NCBI GenBank assembly: GCA_947625475.1 | Contig: CANQOL010000016.1 | Span: 1-64,000 of the forward strand | From: an uncultured Acetatifactor sp. | Lineage (GTDB): Bacteria; Bacillota; Clostridia; Lachnospirales; Lachnospiraceae | Length of the DNA stretch: 64,000 bases | Direction: 5' to 3' | In this document: one piece after another, positions 35,027 through 43,477 of the stretch | Layout: each line of letters starts with the position of its first letter | Numbering within the stretch: the first letter of the stretch is position 1 | Made by a program: the position numbers and the translations under genes | Notes under the pieces: generated by a model | The model's database searches: none | Seen by the model: only the letters and a program-made list of their open reading frames with translations | Told to the model about the DNA's origin: nothing

Positions 35027-36718
35027 CTAGAGCAGCGGCGCAATCAGCTTTGCGAGGCTGCCGGTGAGCTTCACGGACAGTTTTTCCTTCTTCACGCTCT
35101 CCCGGGTAACCTGACGGCACTTGGCCAAAGTATCCTGATAATCCGCCTCGATCCGGGGGATACAGTCCACCCCGTACAGGTAGGTGGCGCACTCAAAGTG
35201 ATGGTACAGGCTGCGGTAATCCAGATTGATGGTGCCCACCACCGCCTCCCGGTCGTCGCTGACAAAGACCTTGGCGTGGACAAAGCCGGGAGTGTACTCC
35301 CAGATTTTCACCCCGGACTCCAGCAGGGAAGCGTAATGGGTCTTGGCCAGGGCATAGGGCATCTTCTTGTCCGGGATCCCCGGCAGGATCAAAGCCACCT
35401 CCACGCCTCTCTCCGCCGCAAATTTCAGGGCCGTCTCCATCTCCCCGTCCAGGATCAGGTAGGGGGACATGATATGTACATACCGCTGGGCCCGGTTCAG
35501 GATATCCATGTAAACCCGCTCGCCCACCTTGTCCGAATCCACCGGGCAGTCTCCGTAGGGAAGCACAAAGCCCTTGGCCTTGGCGTCAGCCTTGGTGTCG
35601 GCATCGGCGTCAGCCTTGGCTTCGGTCTCAGCGCCGGCCTCGGCAGGCCCCTCCGGCCCCAGCTCCCCGCCGGTCTCCCGGCCAGGGGCCGGCTCGGCGG
35701 GCAGGGCCGGGAACTGCAGATAGCGGTCAAATTCCGTCTCCCGCTCATCCATGGCCCACATCTCCAGGAACATCAGGGTAAAGCTGCGGGCCGCCTCCCC
35801 CTTAAGCATCAGGGCGGTATCCTTCCAGTGTCCGTAGCGCACAATATGGTTGATATATTCGTCCGCCAGATTCACGCCCCCGTTGAAGGCCACCTGTCCG
35901 TCGATCACCAGAATCTTCCGGTGGTCCCGGTAATTGTAATGGGTGGAGATAAAGGGCGTCACCGGAGAAAACATCTTGCACTGGATCCCCAAGTCCTTCA
36001 GGCGCTTCGGATAATCGTGGGGCAGGGTGCTGAACTCGCAGGTGCCGTCATACATAACACGCACCTCCACCCCCTGGGCGGCCTTCCGGGCCAGAATCTC
36101 CAGGATCTCTCCCCACATCCTGCCCTCGTCCACGATAAAATACTCCATAAAGATAAAATGCCGGGCCTGCTCCAGCTGCCGGAGCATCTCTGCGAATTTA
36201 TCCTCCCCCAAAGGAAAATAAGTCACCTGGGTTCCCTCAAAGACCGGATAGCAGCCGCTCCTTCGGATATACCGGGCCAGGGCCGCCGCCCCGGGATCCT
36301 GCCTGTGAAGCGCCTCCCAGGTTTCCTCCTTCTGGGGCAGCTTGTCCCGGATCTGACCATTGATCTGGGCAAAGCGCGCCTTCAGGGTCCTGTGGCCCAC
36401 ATCGCTCTGGGTGTAGGCGAAGAGCAGGGCTCCGAACACCGGCAGCACCAGGATGAACACCAGCCAGGTAATCTTGGCGGTGGGGTCTATGGTGCTGTTG
36501 AGCAGGAACACCACCATCACCAGGGTGAGCAGCACGGTGCCTCCCAAAATATGGGGGACCAGCTCTCTAAACCAGTTCAGGACCCCCAGCAGGATGAGGG
36601 CCTGGGCCACAAGCATCAGCAGGATGATTCCCACCCGGCTGAAGATCGCCCGCCAGATCCCCTTTTTCCCCTTCTTAATCAGGTAGATTGCCTTTCTCTC
36701 CTTCTCATTTGCACTCAT
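35027..36718 (-). CDS. cls: Cardiolipin synthase (phospholipase D type)
   Basis: A 563-aa Cls with two or three N-terminal membrane segments (IILLMLVAQALILLGVL, TVLLTLVMVVFLL, LVFILVLPVFGALLF) and two HKD motifs: HYNYRDHRKILVIDG and HAKVFVSDDREAVVGTINLD. It condenses two phosphatidylglycerols to cardiolipin at the membrane. Between the two PLD halves an insert of ~50 residues is low-complexity and acidic, with repeats of the type KADADADTKADAKAK. That insert is encoded by drifted six-base repeats at about 35570-35640 and is absent from typical Cls proteins. Confidence 0.93.
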   Translation of the reverse strand: MSANEKERKAIYLIKKGKKGIWRAIFSRVGIILLMLVAQALILLGVLNWFRELVPHILGGTVLLTLVMVVFLLNSTIDPTAKITWLVFILVLPVFGALLFAYTQSDVGHRTLKARFAQINGQIRDKLPQKEETWEALHRQDPGAAALARYIRRSGCYPVFEGTQVTYFPLGEDKFAEMLRQLEQARHFIFMEYFIVDEGRMWGEILEILARKAAQGVEVRVMYDGTCEFSTLPHDYPKRLKDLGIQCKMFSPVTPFISTHYNYRDHRKILVIDGQVAFNGGVNLADEYINHIVRYGHWKDTALMLKGEAARSFTLMFLEMWAMDERETEFDRYLQFPALPAEPAPGRETGGELGPEGPAEAGAETEAKADADADTKADAKAKGFVLPYGDCPVDSDKVGERVYMDILNRAQRYVHIMSPYLILDGEMETALKFAAERGVEVALILPGIPDKKMPYALAKTHYASLLESGVKIWEYTPGFVHAKVFVSDDREAVVGTINLDYRSLYHHFECATYLYGVDCIPRIEADYQDTLAKCRQVTRESVKKEKLSVKLTGSLAKLIAPLL

Positions 36719-36864
36719 TTCCAGTCCCCCTGTCCTCAGCGCCGCCGGCGCTCTTTTGCTTTTCGTATGGTTCCCTCTATTCTAACGCTTCCCACTCTAT
36801 TGCGCAAGAGATATCTTCTCCCCCTCCCGCGCCGATCCCTTCTTCCGCTCCGGCCCGGAGCCTT

Positions 36865-37623
36865 TCAGGGCAGACCGGCCTCTCCGGGCCCATTGATCTC
36901 ACAGCTTAGGCTGTGGGGCATGCTGCGGGGGCTTCTCACCGCGTAAACCCCGAAGGATTTCAGGAGCCTTAAGGGGAAACGGTCCTTATCGTACCGCTCC
37001 ATAAGCTCCAGCTTCATGGCCCGGCGGATGGTCAGATGACTGTCCTCATACTGATAGGGGATGTTGACCTCAATGGCCTTAAATTTGTAGAGGATGGCGG
37101 AAATGGGGGCGCCCATATACAGATAAACCGTATCTCCCACCCGGACGTCGCTGCTCTGCTTCCACTCCATCACAGGGCTCTCGGCCAGCCCCTCCTCCAC
37201 ATTGTAATACCGGTAGTTGGCCGGGATAATCCACTCCTTGGGGCCTCTGGCCTGATTTTTCTCCTTCCGGGAGGCGGTCAGGCGGTAGCTCAAATCCAGC
37301 AGATCTAGCACCCTCTCCCCCTCCACCGTGCCGTCCAGCAGAATGCTGATCCACTCCGCGTGATTCATATGATAGGCCGGGAAAATGCCCGGGCCCCTGC
37401 GCAGAGCCTCCCCCAGCATGGGATCGCACTTTACATTCAAAATATCAACCGACTCCCCGCCCGGCAGTCCCAGCCTGTCCTTTCCCACCCGCATGAGCAG
37501 GCCGTACCACCTGCGGCTGTCGGCGTGGCGTAGCACCGCGCTCTCCCGGTCCCGCCTCCAGGGATAGTCCGGATCCGTGCCGTACTGCTCCTTTGCATAC
37601 TGCAGAACTTCCTCTCTCGTCAT
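36865..37623 (-). CDS. MmcQ/YjbR protein fused to a PUA/EVE-like domain
   Basis: A 252-aa protein from ATG 37623 (AGGAG upstream). Residues 1-110 fit MmcQ/YjbR: MTREEVLQYAKEQYGTDPDY, SRRWYGLLMRVGKD, and MNHAEWISILLDGTV. After ~130 the chain reads KEWIIPANYRYYNVEEGL, VRVGDTVYLYMGAPISAILY and KAIEVNIPY, resembling an EVE/PUA-like fold that binds modified bases or RNA. The fusion makes a nucleic-acid role plausible. Function is unproven in either family. Confidence 0.72.
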   Translation of the reverse strand: MTREEVLQYAKEQYGTDPDYPWRRDRESAVLRHADSRRWYGLLMRVGKDRLGLPGGESVDILNVKCDPMLGEALRRGPGIFPAYHMNHAEWISILLDGTVEGERVLDLLDLSYRLTASRKEKNQARGPKEWIIPANYRYYNVEEGLAESPVMEWKQSSDVRVGDTVYLYMGAPISAILYKFKAIEVNIPYQYEDSHLTIRRAMKLELMERYDKDRFPLRLLKSFGVYAVRSPRSMPHSLSCEINGPGEAGLP

Positions 37624-37671
37624 GACTCTGCTCCTCTCTCCGCCGGCCCCGCCGGCAGAAATACCAATAAC

Positions 37672-37706
37672 AAAAAACCTCATAAACAGACGTTCTGAGG
37701 TTTTTT
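37672..37706 (-). terminator. Terminator after tRNA-Cys
   Basis: AAAAAACCTCA (37672-37682) pairs with TGAGGTTTTTT (37696-37706). The structure has a T-run on either strand and could serve both directions. Confidence 0.85.
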
Positions 37707-37708
37707 GA

Positions 37709-37779
37709 AGGCGTCTGCCGGATTTGAACCGGCGGTAAGGGTGTTGCAGACCCGCGCCTTACCACTTGGCTAAGACGCC
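37709..37779 (-). tRNA. tRNA-Cys (GCA)
   Basis: On the minus strand the acceptor stem GGCGTCT pairs with AGACGCC, the D-arm is GCCAAGTGGTAAGGC, the anticodon loop is CTGCAAC with anticodon GCA, and the T-arm is GCCGG TTCAAAT CCGGC. The discriminator base is U73, the identity element for cysteine. The terminal CCA is not encoded. Loop position 38 is C instead of the usual A. Confidence 0.93.
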
Positions 37780-37871
37780 GCAATATAGAGTCGAAGGCAA
37801 GTGCGCTTCAACGTGTATTATCATAACACACCTTGCGGCATCTGGCAAGAGGGAAAATTTTTTTCTCACCG

Positions 37872-39638
37872 TCAGGAGAGCCTCTTATCGTTCAGCTCCT
37901 TTACCTGCGCCGTGAACTTTTCCAACTCCATGGTGACGGATTCGGCGGAATCTCTCTTGCGGACCGTAATCAGGCCGGCCTCCGCCTCCTTTGCCCCCAG
38001 CACCAGCATGTAGGGCACCCGGGCCACCTGCTGGGCCTCCCGGATCTTGTACCCGATCTTCTCATCCCGGGTATCCACCTCGCAGCGGATGCCCTGTGCC
38101 TTCAGGACCTCGCACACCTGCAGGGAATACTCCATGGTCTTTTCCGACACGGGCAGGATCTTCACCTGCACCGGAGCCAGCCATACCGGGAATTTCCCTG
38201 CGTAATGCTCCGTCAGGATTCCCAGGAAGCGCTCAATGGAGCCGAACACCACCCGGTGGATCATAATCGGCCGCCTGGGGACGCTGTTTTCGTCAATATA
38301 TTCCACCTGGAAGTTCAGAGGCATCTGGAAATCCAGCTGGATGGTCCCGCACTGCCAGGTCCTCCCCAGGGAATCCTCCAGATGGAAGTCAATCTTGGGC
38401 CCGTAGAAGGCTCCGTCTCCCTCATTGACCACATAATCCATATGCAGATCATCCAGGGCCTTGCACAGTCCCCTGGTGGCTTCCTCCCAGTCCTCGTCGC
38501 TGCCCATGCTGTCCTCCGGCCTGGTGGACAGCTCCACATGATACTTGAAGCCGAACTTGCCGTACACCTCATCGATCAGCCGGATGACTCCCTTGATCTC
38601 ATCGGGGATCTGCTCCCTGGTCATAAAGATGTGGGCGTCGTCCTGGGTAAAGCAGCGGACCCGGAACAGCCCGTGGAGGGTGCCCTTCAGCTCATGGCGG
38701 TGCACCAGCCCCAGCTCTCCGCACCGGATGGGCAGCTCCTTGTAGGAATGGGGCCTGCTCTTATAGACGATGATGCCTCCCGGGCAGTTCATGGGCTTAA
38801 TCCCGTAATTCTCCCCGTCGATCTCCGTGGTGTACATTTTATCCTTGTAATGGGACCAGTGGCCGGAGGTCTCCCACAGCGAACGGTTCAGGATCATGGG
38901 GGTGGAAACCTCCATATAGCCCTCCCGTCTGTGCAGCTCTCTCCAGTAATCGATCAACAGATTTTTAATAATCAGTCCCTTGTCCAGGAAGAAGGGGAAG
39001 CCCGGGCCGGCATCGCTCGTCATGAACAAATCCATCTCGCGGCCGATTTTCCGGTGATCCCGCTTCTCGGCTTCCTCAATCATCCTCAGATAGCTGTCCA
39101 GTTCCTCATTGCTGCGGAAGGCCACCCCGTTGATCCTGGTCAGCATCTTGTTGTTCTTGTCCGCCTTCCAGTAGGCACCGGAAACCTTGGTCAGCTTGAA
39201 CGCCTTCAGGGCCTTCGTGTAGGTGATGTGGGGGCCCACACACATGTCAATGTACTCCCCCTGCTGATAAAAGCTGATCACCGCATCCTCCGCCAGGTCG
39301 TCGATATGCTCCAGCTTATATTTCTCTCCCCGCTCCTCCATGAGCTTTTTGGCCTCCGGGCGGGGCAGTGTAAACACCTTAAAGGGAAGATTCTCCTTGC
39401 AGATCCGCTTCATCTCCGCCTCAATGGCCGGAAGGTCATCCTCCGTGATCTTCCGATCCCCCAGATCCACATCATAGTAGAAGCCGTTCTCATTGGCCGG
39501 GCCGTATGCGAAATCCGCTCCGGGGTACAGTCTCCCGATGGCCTGGGCCATAATATGGGCCGCGCTGTGCCGAAGAACGTGCAGTTCCTCCTTCTCATCA
39601 CACTCGCGGACGCTTCCGTCACTGCAAATCACTTTCAT
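37872..39638 (-). CDS. thrS: Threonyl-tRNA synthetase without a full TGS domain
   Basis: A 588-aa class II ThrRS. Start ATG 39638 is preceded by AGGAG. The editing domain has HVLRHSAAHIMAQAIGRLYP and YIDMCVGPH, catalytic motif 1 lies near PMILNRSLWETSGHW, motif 2 at FRVRCFTQDDAHIFM, and motif 3 at IMIHRVVFGSIERFLGIL; the anticodon-binding domain is complete. Only about 20 residues precede the editing domain, so the usual ~60-residue TGS domain is missing. The enzyme charges tRNA-Thr. Expression is under a T-box leader directly upstream. Confidence 0.95.
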   Translation of the reverse strand: MKVICSDGSVRECDEKEELHVLRHSAAHIMAQAIGRLYPGADFAYGPANENGFYYDVDLGDRKITEDDLPAIEAEMKRICKENLPFKVFTLPRPEAKKLMEERGEKYKLEHIDDLAEDAVISFYQQGEYIDMCVGPHITYTKALKAFKLTKVSGAYWKADKNNKMLTRINGVAFRSNEELDSYLRMIEEAEKRDHRKIGREMDLFMTSDAGPGFPFFLDKGLIIKNLLIDYWRELHRREGYMEVSTPMILNRSLWETSGHWSHYKDKMYTTEIDGENYGIKPMNCPGGIIVYKSRPHSYKELPIRCGELGLVHRHELKGTLHGLFRVRCFTQDDAHIFMTREQIPDEIKGVIRLIDEVYGKFGFKYHVELSTRPEDSMGSDEDWEEATRGLCKALDDLHMDYVVNEGDGAFYGPKIDFHLEDSLGRTWQCGTIQLDFQMPLNFQVEYIDENSVPRRPIMIHRVVFGSIERFLGILTEHYAGKFPVWLAPVQVKILPVSEKTMEYSLQVCEVLKAQGIRCEVDTRDEKIGYKIREAQQVARVPYMLVLGAKEAEAGLITVRKRDSAESVTMELEKFTAQVKELNDKRLS

Positions 39639-39723
39639 GGCTTTTCTCTCCTTCTCCATAGATTCCCGGGAGCCCTTTGTCCCCGCAGGCCTTCCCTGCC
39701 GGCGCTGCGGCCTGTTCAAACAA

Positions 39724-39948
39724 AAAAGCCCCCAGGTATATTGATTCTACCCAAGGGTGCATGTTTTGCACGGTTCCACCTTGCATTTCACTCATTGTTC
39801 TTTTAACGCAAGAGTACGGTATTACTTGCTTTCTCGTAATACAGCAAAAGAGGGGGTACCGTTCTGCGGCATTGTATGGCGGTTCCAGCACCAGGCCGCC
39901 AATTCTCTGGACAATCCCCTTGCAGTGTGGCTCCTCTTTTATGGCTTT
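39724..39948 (-). promoter_or_regulatory. T-box riboswitch (threonine) controlling thrS
   Basis: On the minus strand the leader contains the T-box sequence AAGGTGGAACCGTG (39782-39769), a Stem I base AAAAGAGG...CCTCTTTT, and a terminator CCCTTGGGTA/TACCTGGGGG followed by TTTTTT (39755-39724). The segment AACGGTACC on the 3' side of Stem I offers ACG and ACC, both threonine codons, as specifier. The TGGA bulge would pair with a UCCA acceptor end, that is, a tRNA with U73. Uncharged tRNA-Thr should promote readthrough. Confidence 0.88.
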
Positions 39949-39954
39949 GCACTC

Positions 39955-39983
39955 ATTGTACACTGCCCGTTCCGGAATGTCAA
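39955..39983 (-). promoter_or_regulatory. Promoter of the T-box-thrS transcript
   Basis: On the minus strand a perfect TTGACA (39983-39978), 17 nt, TACAAT (39960-39955). Confidence 0.82.
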
Positions 39984-40028
39984 TCTAAAAAACGCCCCGG
40001 AAACTGCCCAAAACTGCCTCGGCAAATG

Positions 40029-40057
40029 TTGAAAACCGCGGAGAAATCCTGTATACT
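40029..40057 (+). promoter_or_regulatory. Promoter of the NrnA-like gene
   Basis: TTGAAA (40029-40034), 17 nt, TATACT (40052-40057), divergent from the thrS promoter; a 5' leader of ~125 nt follows in which I see no clear structure. Confidence 0.65.
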
Positions 40058-40190
40058 GTTTCTATCTGTTACGATGCGGCCCAGGCGGGAAGCGTCTGAG
40101 GGTCTGTCCGGGTGGCAAGAATTTGCTTTATGCGCTGCGTCAAATGCGGAAAGGGACCGGCCGCGGGAGTATACAGGAAAGGAACCCATT

Positions 40191-41162
40191 ATGCAGGATT
40201 TTCTCAATTTGATCGACTTCTGCCGGTCCAAAACGGTATATATTCAAACCCACAACTTTCCCGATCCGGATGCCATCGCCTCCGCCTTCGGCCTGCAGGC
40301 GCTGCTGGCACATTACCAGGTGCCCTCTGTCCTGTGTTACCACGGGAAAATCGACAAACTCAGCACCAGAAAAATGACCAAGCTGCTCCGCATCAGCATC
40401 CTCTCCTACGCCGAGCTTCAGGACTCTATGCGCCCTGAGGATCTGATTATCTGCGTGGACTCCCAGAAGAACGGGGGAAATATCCTGGACTTCACGGGGG
40501 ATGAGATTGCGTGCATCGACCACCATCCCTCCTATTCCAAGATAGGCTACCTGTATTCGGATATCCGCATGACCGGCAGCTGTGCCACGATCATCGCGGA
40601 GTATTATCAGAAGCTGAACGTGCCCATGTCCGCGGATGTGGCCACGGCCCTGCTGTACGGCCTGAAGATGGATACAGCCCACTTTACCAGGGGCGTCACC
40701 GAACTGGATCTGGATATGTTCCGGTTCCTGTTCCCCCTGGCCGACCATGAGAAGCTGGACGACCTGGGCAAAAACACTATGGAATTCAGCGATTTGAAGG
40801 CTTACGGCTCAGCCATCGAGAATATTAAGGTGTATGGCACCGTGGGAATCGCGTCCATTTCCTTTGAGTGCCCGGATGCGCTGATCGCCATCGTGGCGGA
40901 TTTCATCCTCAGCCTGGAGGAGGTGGAGGTGGCCATCATCTACTCCTACCGGGCAAAGGAGATCCGGTTCTCCGTGCGCTCGGAATGTCCCTCCGTCCAT
41001 GCGGGGGATCTGATCCGCCAGGCCCTCCAGGGGCTGGGAAACGGCGGCGGTCACGCGGAGATGGCGGGCGGAAGCATCAGCGCAGAATGTCTCCCCCAGC
41101 TTGGCCCCTTCCCCGACGAGGCAATCCGGGACCGGTTCCTCCGGGTGATCGAGGGACAGTGA
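40191..41162 (+). CDS. DHH/DHHA1 phosphoesterase, NrnA-like
   Basis: A 323-aa protein from ATG 40191 (GGAAAGGA upstream). THNFPDPDAIASAFGLQALL is DHH motif I, IICVDSQ motif II, ACIDHHPS motif III, and GNGGGHAEMAGGSIS the DHHA1 nucleotide-binding segment. Proteins of this size degrade short oligoribonucleotides (nano-RNA) or pApA and adenosine bisphosphate. It has no membrane or sensory part, unlike the GdpP at 21.7 kb, and could complete c-di-AMP breakdown by hydrolysing pApA. That link is inferred. Confidence 0.85.
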   Translation: MQDFLNLIDFCRSKTVYIQTHNFPDPDAIASAFGLQALLAHYQVPSVLCYHGKIDKLSTRKMTKLLRISILSYAELQDSMRPEDLIICVDSQKNGGNILDFTGDEIACIDHHPSYSKIGYLYSDIRMTGSCATIIAEYYQKLNVPMSADVATALLYGLKMDTAHFTRGVTELDLDMFRFLFPLADHEKLDDLGKNTMEFSDLKAYGSAIENIKVYGTVGIASISFECPDALIAIVADFILSLEEVEVAIIYSYRAKEIRFSVRSECPSVHAGDLIRQALQGLGNGGGHAEMAGGSISAECLPQLGPFPDEAIRDRFLRVIEGQ

Positions 41163-41218
41163 GTGCCGTATCTGCTTTACCGCCTTTTCATTAGGAAAGA
41201 TTTTCCTGATTCCAGGGC

Positions 41219-41285
41219 ACTGTGCGCTTTCGGAGCCCCTTCTGCCGGACATCCAAGGCGGATGGATCTGCCGATCGCGCACAGT
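41219..41285 (+). other. Long stem-loop in the gap after the NrnA-like gene
   Basis: ACTGTGCGC (41219-41227) and GCGCACAGT (41277-41285) form a perfect 9-bp stem enclosing a smaller CATCC/GGATG stem. No T-run follows. It may be a processed mRNA 3' structure or a small RNA; the rest of 41163-41384 shows nothing recognisable. Confidence 0.4.
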
Positions 41286-41384
41286 ACCGTCTGTTCTTTC
41301 CCCGCACTTTTCCTCACTTTTTCCGCATAGCTTTTCCCTCAGCACGGCTTTTCCCTCCTATTAAGATAAAACATTAAAATTCTC

Positions 41385-41438
41385 TTGACAAATCTGTCTA
41401 CATGAAGTAGTCTATATGTGAGACTACTCTATGTAGAC
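41385..41438 (+). promoter_or_regulatory. Promoter and double operator of the blaI-blaR1 pair
   Basis: TTGACA (41385-41390) with 17 nt to TAGTCT, overlapped by two CTAC-N5-GTAG dyads (41398-41410 and 41424-41436). Together they make an 18-bp inverted repeat (41396-41413 and 41421-41438) with two mismatches. CTAC/GTAG halves are the usual BlaI/MecI binding pattern. Confidence 0.82.
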
Positions 41439-41452
41439 AGGAGGCGGTATTT

Positions 41453-41851
41453 ATGGCGGAAATTCAATTGGGGGCTGTGGAGGCCCGCTTCGCGGATATG
41501 ATCTGGGAGAAGGAGCCCGTGACCTCCACAGAGCTTACGAAGCTGGCGGCGGCCACGTTTGCCTGGAAACGGACAACCACATACACGGTACTGCACCGGC
41601 TCTGCGACAAGGGGCTGTTTCAGAACCGCGGCGGCGTGGTGACCTCTCTTCTGTCCCGGCAGGAGTTCTATGCCCGCCACAGCAAAAAGTATGTGGACGA
41701 GACCTTTTCCGGTTCCCTGCCGGCCTTTCTCGCCGCGTTTACCAGCGGAAAGAAGCTGACATGCGAGGAAATTGCCCAGATTCGCGAACTGATCGACAGG
41801 GCAGGCGAGCAGACGGGGGATACCCCGGATCTGCCGGACATGCTGATTTGA
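41453..41851 (+). CDS. BlaI/MecI/CopY family repressor
   Basis: A 132-aa winged-helix repressor. EARFADMIWEKEPVTSTELTKL opens the fold and WKRTTTYTVLHRLCDKGLF is the recognition helix region. The C-terminal dimerisation arm ends with IDRAGEQTGDTPDLPDML. It should bind the double operator just upstream and repress itself and the neighbouring metallopeptidase until that sensor cleaves it. AGGAGG precedes the ATG. Confidence 0.92.
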   Translation: MAEIQLGAVEARFADMIWEKEPVTSTELTKLAAATFAWKRTTTYTVLHRLCDKGLFQNRGGVVTSLLSRQEFYARHSKKYVDETFSGSLPAFLAAFTSGKKLTCEEIAQIRELIDRAGEQTGDTPDLPDMLI

Positions 41852-41887
41852 CAGGCGCATTGGGAGCGCCTTGGAAAGGAGATCCGT

Positions 41888-43309
41888 ATGACCAATCTGT
41901 TTCTGAAAATTCTGAATAGGAGCATTGCCGCAGGCTGGCTGATTTTGGCAGTGGTACTGCTCCGGTTCGTGCTGAAAAAGGCACCGAAATGGGTGAACGT
42001 CCTTTTATGGGGGCTTGTGGCCCTGCGGCTGGCGCTTCCCTTCTCTCTGGAGAGCCCCTTCAGCCTGATTCCCAGCGCCGAGACCTTCGACGCCCATAAC
42101 ATCCAGTATGAGACGCCCGCTGTCAACAGCGGCATCCCTGCCCTCAACCGCGCGGTCAACCCCGTCCTGGGAGAGATCTTTGCGCCAAATCCGGCGGAGA
42201 GCGTCAATCCGCTCTATGTCTGGGCCTTTGTGGCGTCGGCCCTATGGCTCGCCGGCGCCGCCGTTATGCTGCTGTACGCTCTCATCCGCTATGTGCAGGT
42301 ACGCCGGAGCACAGCGGAGAATATTCCCTATGAGGGAAACATCCTTCTGTGCGACCGGGTGAAATCCCCTTTTATCCTGGGGCTGGTACGGCCTAAAATT
42401 TATCTGCCCTCCGGCATGGACGGGGATGCTATGGAACCGGTGATTGCCCATGAAAGGGCTCACTTGGCCAGACATGACCACTGGTGGAAGCCGCTGGGTT
42501 TCCTGATCCTGGCCGTTCACTGGTTCAACCCACTGTGCTGGGCGGCCTATGTGCTGCTGTGCCGGGACATTGAACTGGCCTGCGACGAAAAGGTCATCCG
42601 GCAGATGGATTTGAACGAAAGGAAGCACTATTCTGCCGCCCTGCTGGAATGCAGCAGCGGACGGCGGCTGGTGTCCGTCTGTCCGCTGGCCTTTGGAGAG
42701 GTCAGCGTAAAGCAAAGGGTAAAAAATGTGCTGCACTACAAAAAACCGGCGTTTTGGGTTATTGTCGCGGCCCTGGTTCTCTGTGGGGCGGCAGCGGTGT
42801 TCTTTGCCACAAATCCGAAGCAGGATCCCCATTCCCAGGAGATAGACCGGCTGCGGGCGAAATATCCGGAATACTTTGAACTCGGGACCTTTAAGGGGCT
42901 GGAGGTTTATGTCTGGCAGATGTCCGAGAATGACTACCGTTTCGGGCTGATGCAGGGCACCAACCGGGAGAAAACGCTGGAGGAAAAGCTGGCTCTGAAG
43001 GGCGCGGCCGCAGAGGAAATGGCGCTGATTTTGTCTTCCTTCGACGTGGAGGAAAAAGATATTTTTGTGATTCCGTGGGCCAATCCCCTCTCCAGCTACC
43101 TGGTCCCGGAGGATCTGCTCCATGACCCGGAATATATGGATCATATTCGCGTTATGCTGGGACTGGAGGGCGTCTCGGGGAGCTCTGCAGGGAACACGGA
43201 TGCGGCAACCCCTGCCGGACCACAGGACGTCTTGGGGAGCTCCGCAGGAAGCGCGGATGCGGCAGCCCCGGCCGGATACCAAGCCGCAGGGCAAGGTGAA
43301 CATTCCTGA
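41888..43309 (+). CDS. BlaR1/MecR1-like M56 family membrane metallopeptidase
   Basis: A 473-aa protein with membrane helices near 5-55, 115-140 and 285-310. The zinc protease motif is VIAHERAHLARHDHWWK (HExxH) with a downstream DIELACDEKVI glutamate. YEGNILLCDRVKSPFILGLVRP is the conserved M56 strand. Instead of the ~260-residue penicillin-binding sensor of BlaR1 it has a short extracellular part and an odd Ala/Gly/Ser-rich tail made of two 19-residue repeats. It probably cleaves the BlaI-like repressor in response to an envelope signal; a beta-lactam sensor is not supported. Confidence 0.88.
   Translation: MTNLFLKILNRSIAAGWLILAVVLLRFVLKKAPKWVNVLLWGLVALRLALPFSLESPFSLIPSAETFDAHNIQYETPAVNSGIPALNRAVNPVLGEIFAPNPAESVNPLYVWAFVASALWLAGAAVMLLYALIRYVQVRRSTAENIPYEGNILLCDRVKSPFILGLVRPKIYLPSGMDGDAMEPVIAHERAHLARHDHWWKPLGFLILAVHWFNPLCWAAYVLLCRDIELACDEKVIRQMDLNERKHYSAALLECSSGRRLVSVCPLAFGEVSVKQRVKNVLHYKKPAFWVIVAALVLCGAAAVFFATNPKQDPHSQEIDRLRAKYPEYFELGTFKGLEVYVWQMSENDYRFGLMQGTNREKTLEEKLALKGAAAEEMALILSSFDVEEKDIFVIPWANPLSSYLVPEDLLHDPEYMDHIRVMLGLEGVSGSSAGNTDAATPAGPQDVLGSSAGSADAAAPAGYQAAGQGEHS
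43171..43284 (+). repeat. 57-bp tandem duplication in the end of the M56 peptidase gene
   Basis: Two in-frame copies (starting 43171 and 43228) encode the 19-residue unit with GSSAGNTDAATPAGPQ and GSSAGSADAAAPAGYQ. The copies differ at several bases. Confidence 0.8.
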
Positions 43310-43371
43310 TGCCCCTTCCGTGAACAGCAATTCAGAAAACCTGAAGAACGGACGCTTTAAATGATAGGATT

Positions 43372-43475
43372 CGGAAGTATATCGATTCTGAATCGGTATA
43401 CTTCCGATAAGCGGCGATATATTTCCGATAAATAGCGATATACTTCCGATAAATAACGGCATATTTCCGAAACCT
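43372..43475 (+). repeat. Phased 21-bp repeat array and palindrome upstream of the AAA/nuclease gene
   Basis: TTCCGATA-type motifs start at 43402, 43423, 43444 and 43465, exactly 21 bp apart, within repeats such as GATATACTTCCGATAAATA. The first copy is also the right arm of a near-perfect palindrome (43372-43406, CGGAAGTATA...TATACTTCCG). Two DNA turns per repeat put all copies on one face, as in operator or iteron arrays. Confidence 0.85.
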
Positions 43476-43477
43476 TG

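Noticed and set aside
33054-35192. 712-codon frame opposite glgD and the sirtuin gene
   Set aside because: Both genes on the plus strand have complete family motifs; the antisense product has none and no ribosome site.
35198-36946. 582-codon frame opposite cardiolipin synthase
   Set aside because: Cls has both HKD motifs; the opposite frame reflects GC-rich codon positions.
37833-39806. 657-codon frame opposite thrS
   Set aside because: Shadow of a conserved synthetase gene; its start lies in the T-box leader of the opposite strand.
43372-43475. CRISPR-like array of 21-bp units
   Set aside because: Units are contiguous without unique spacers and no cas gene is near; better read as operator repeats.
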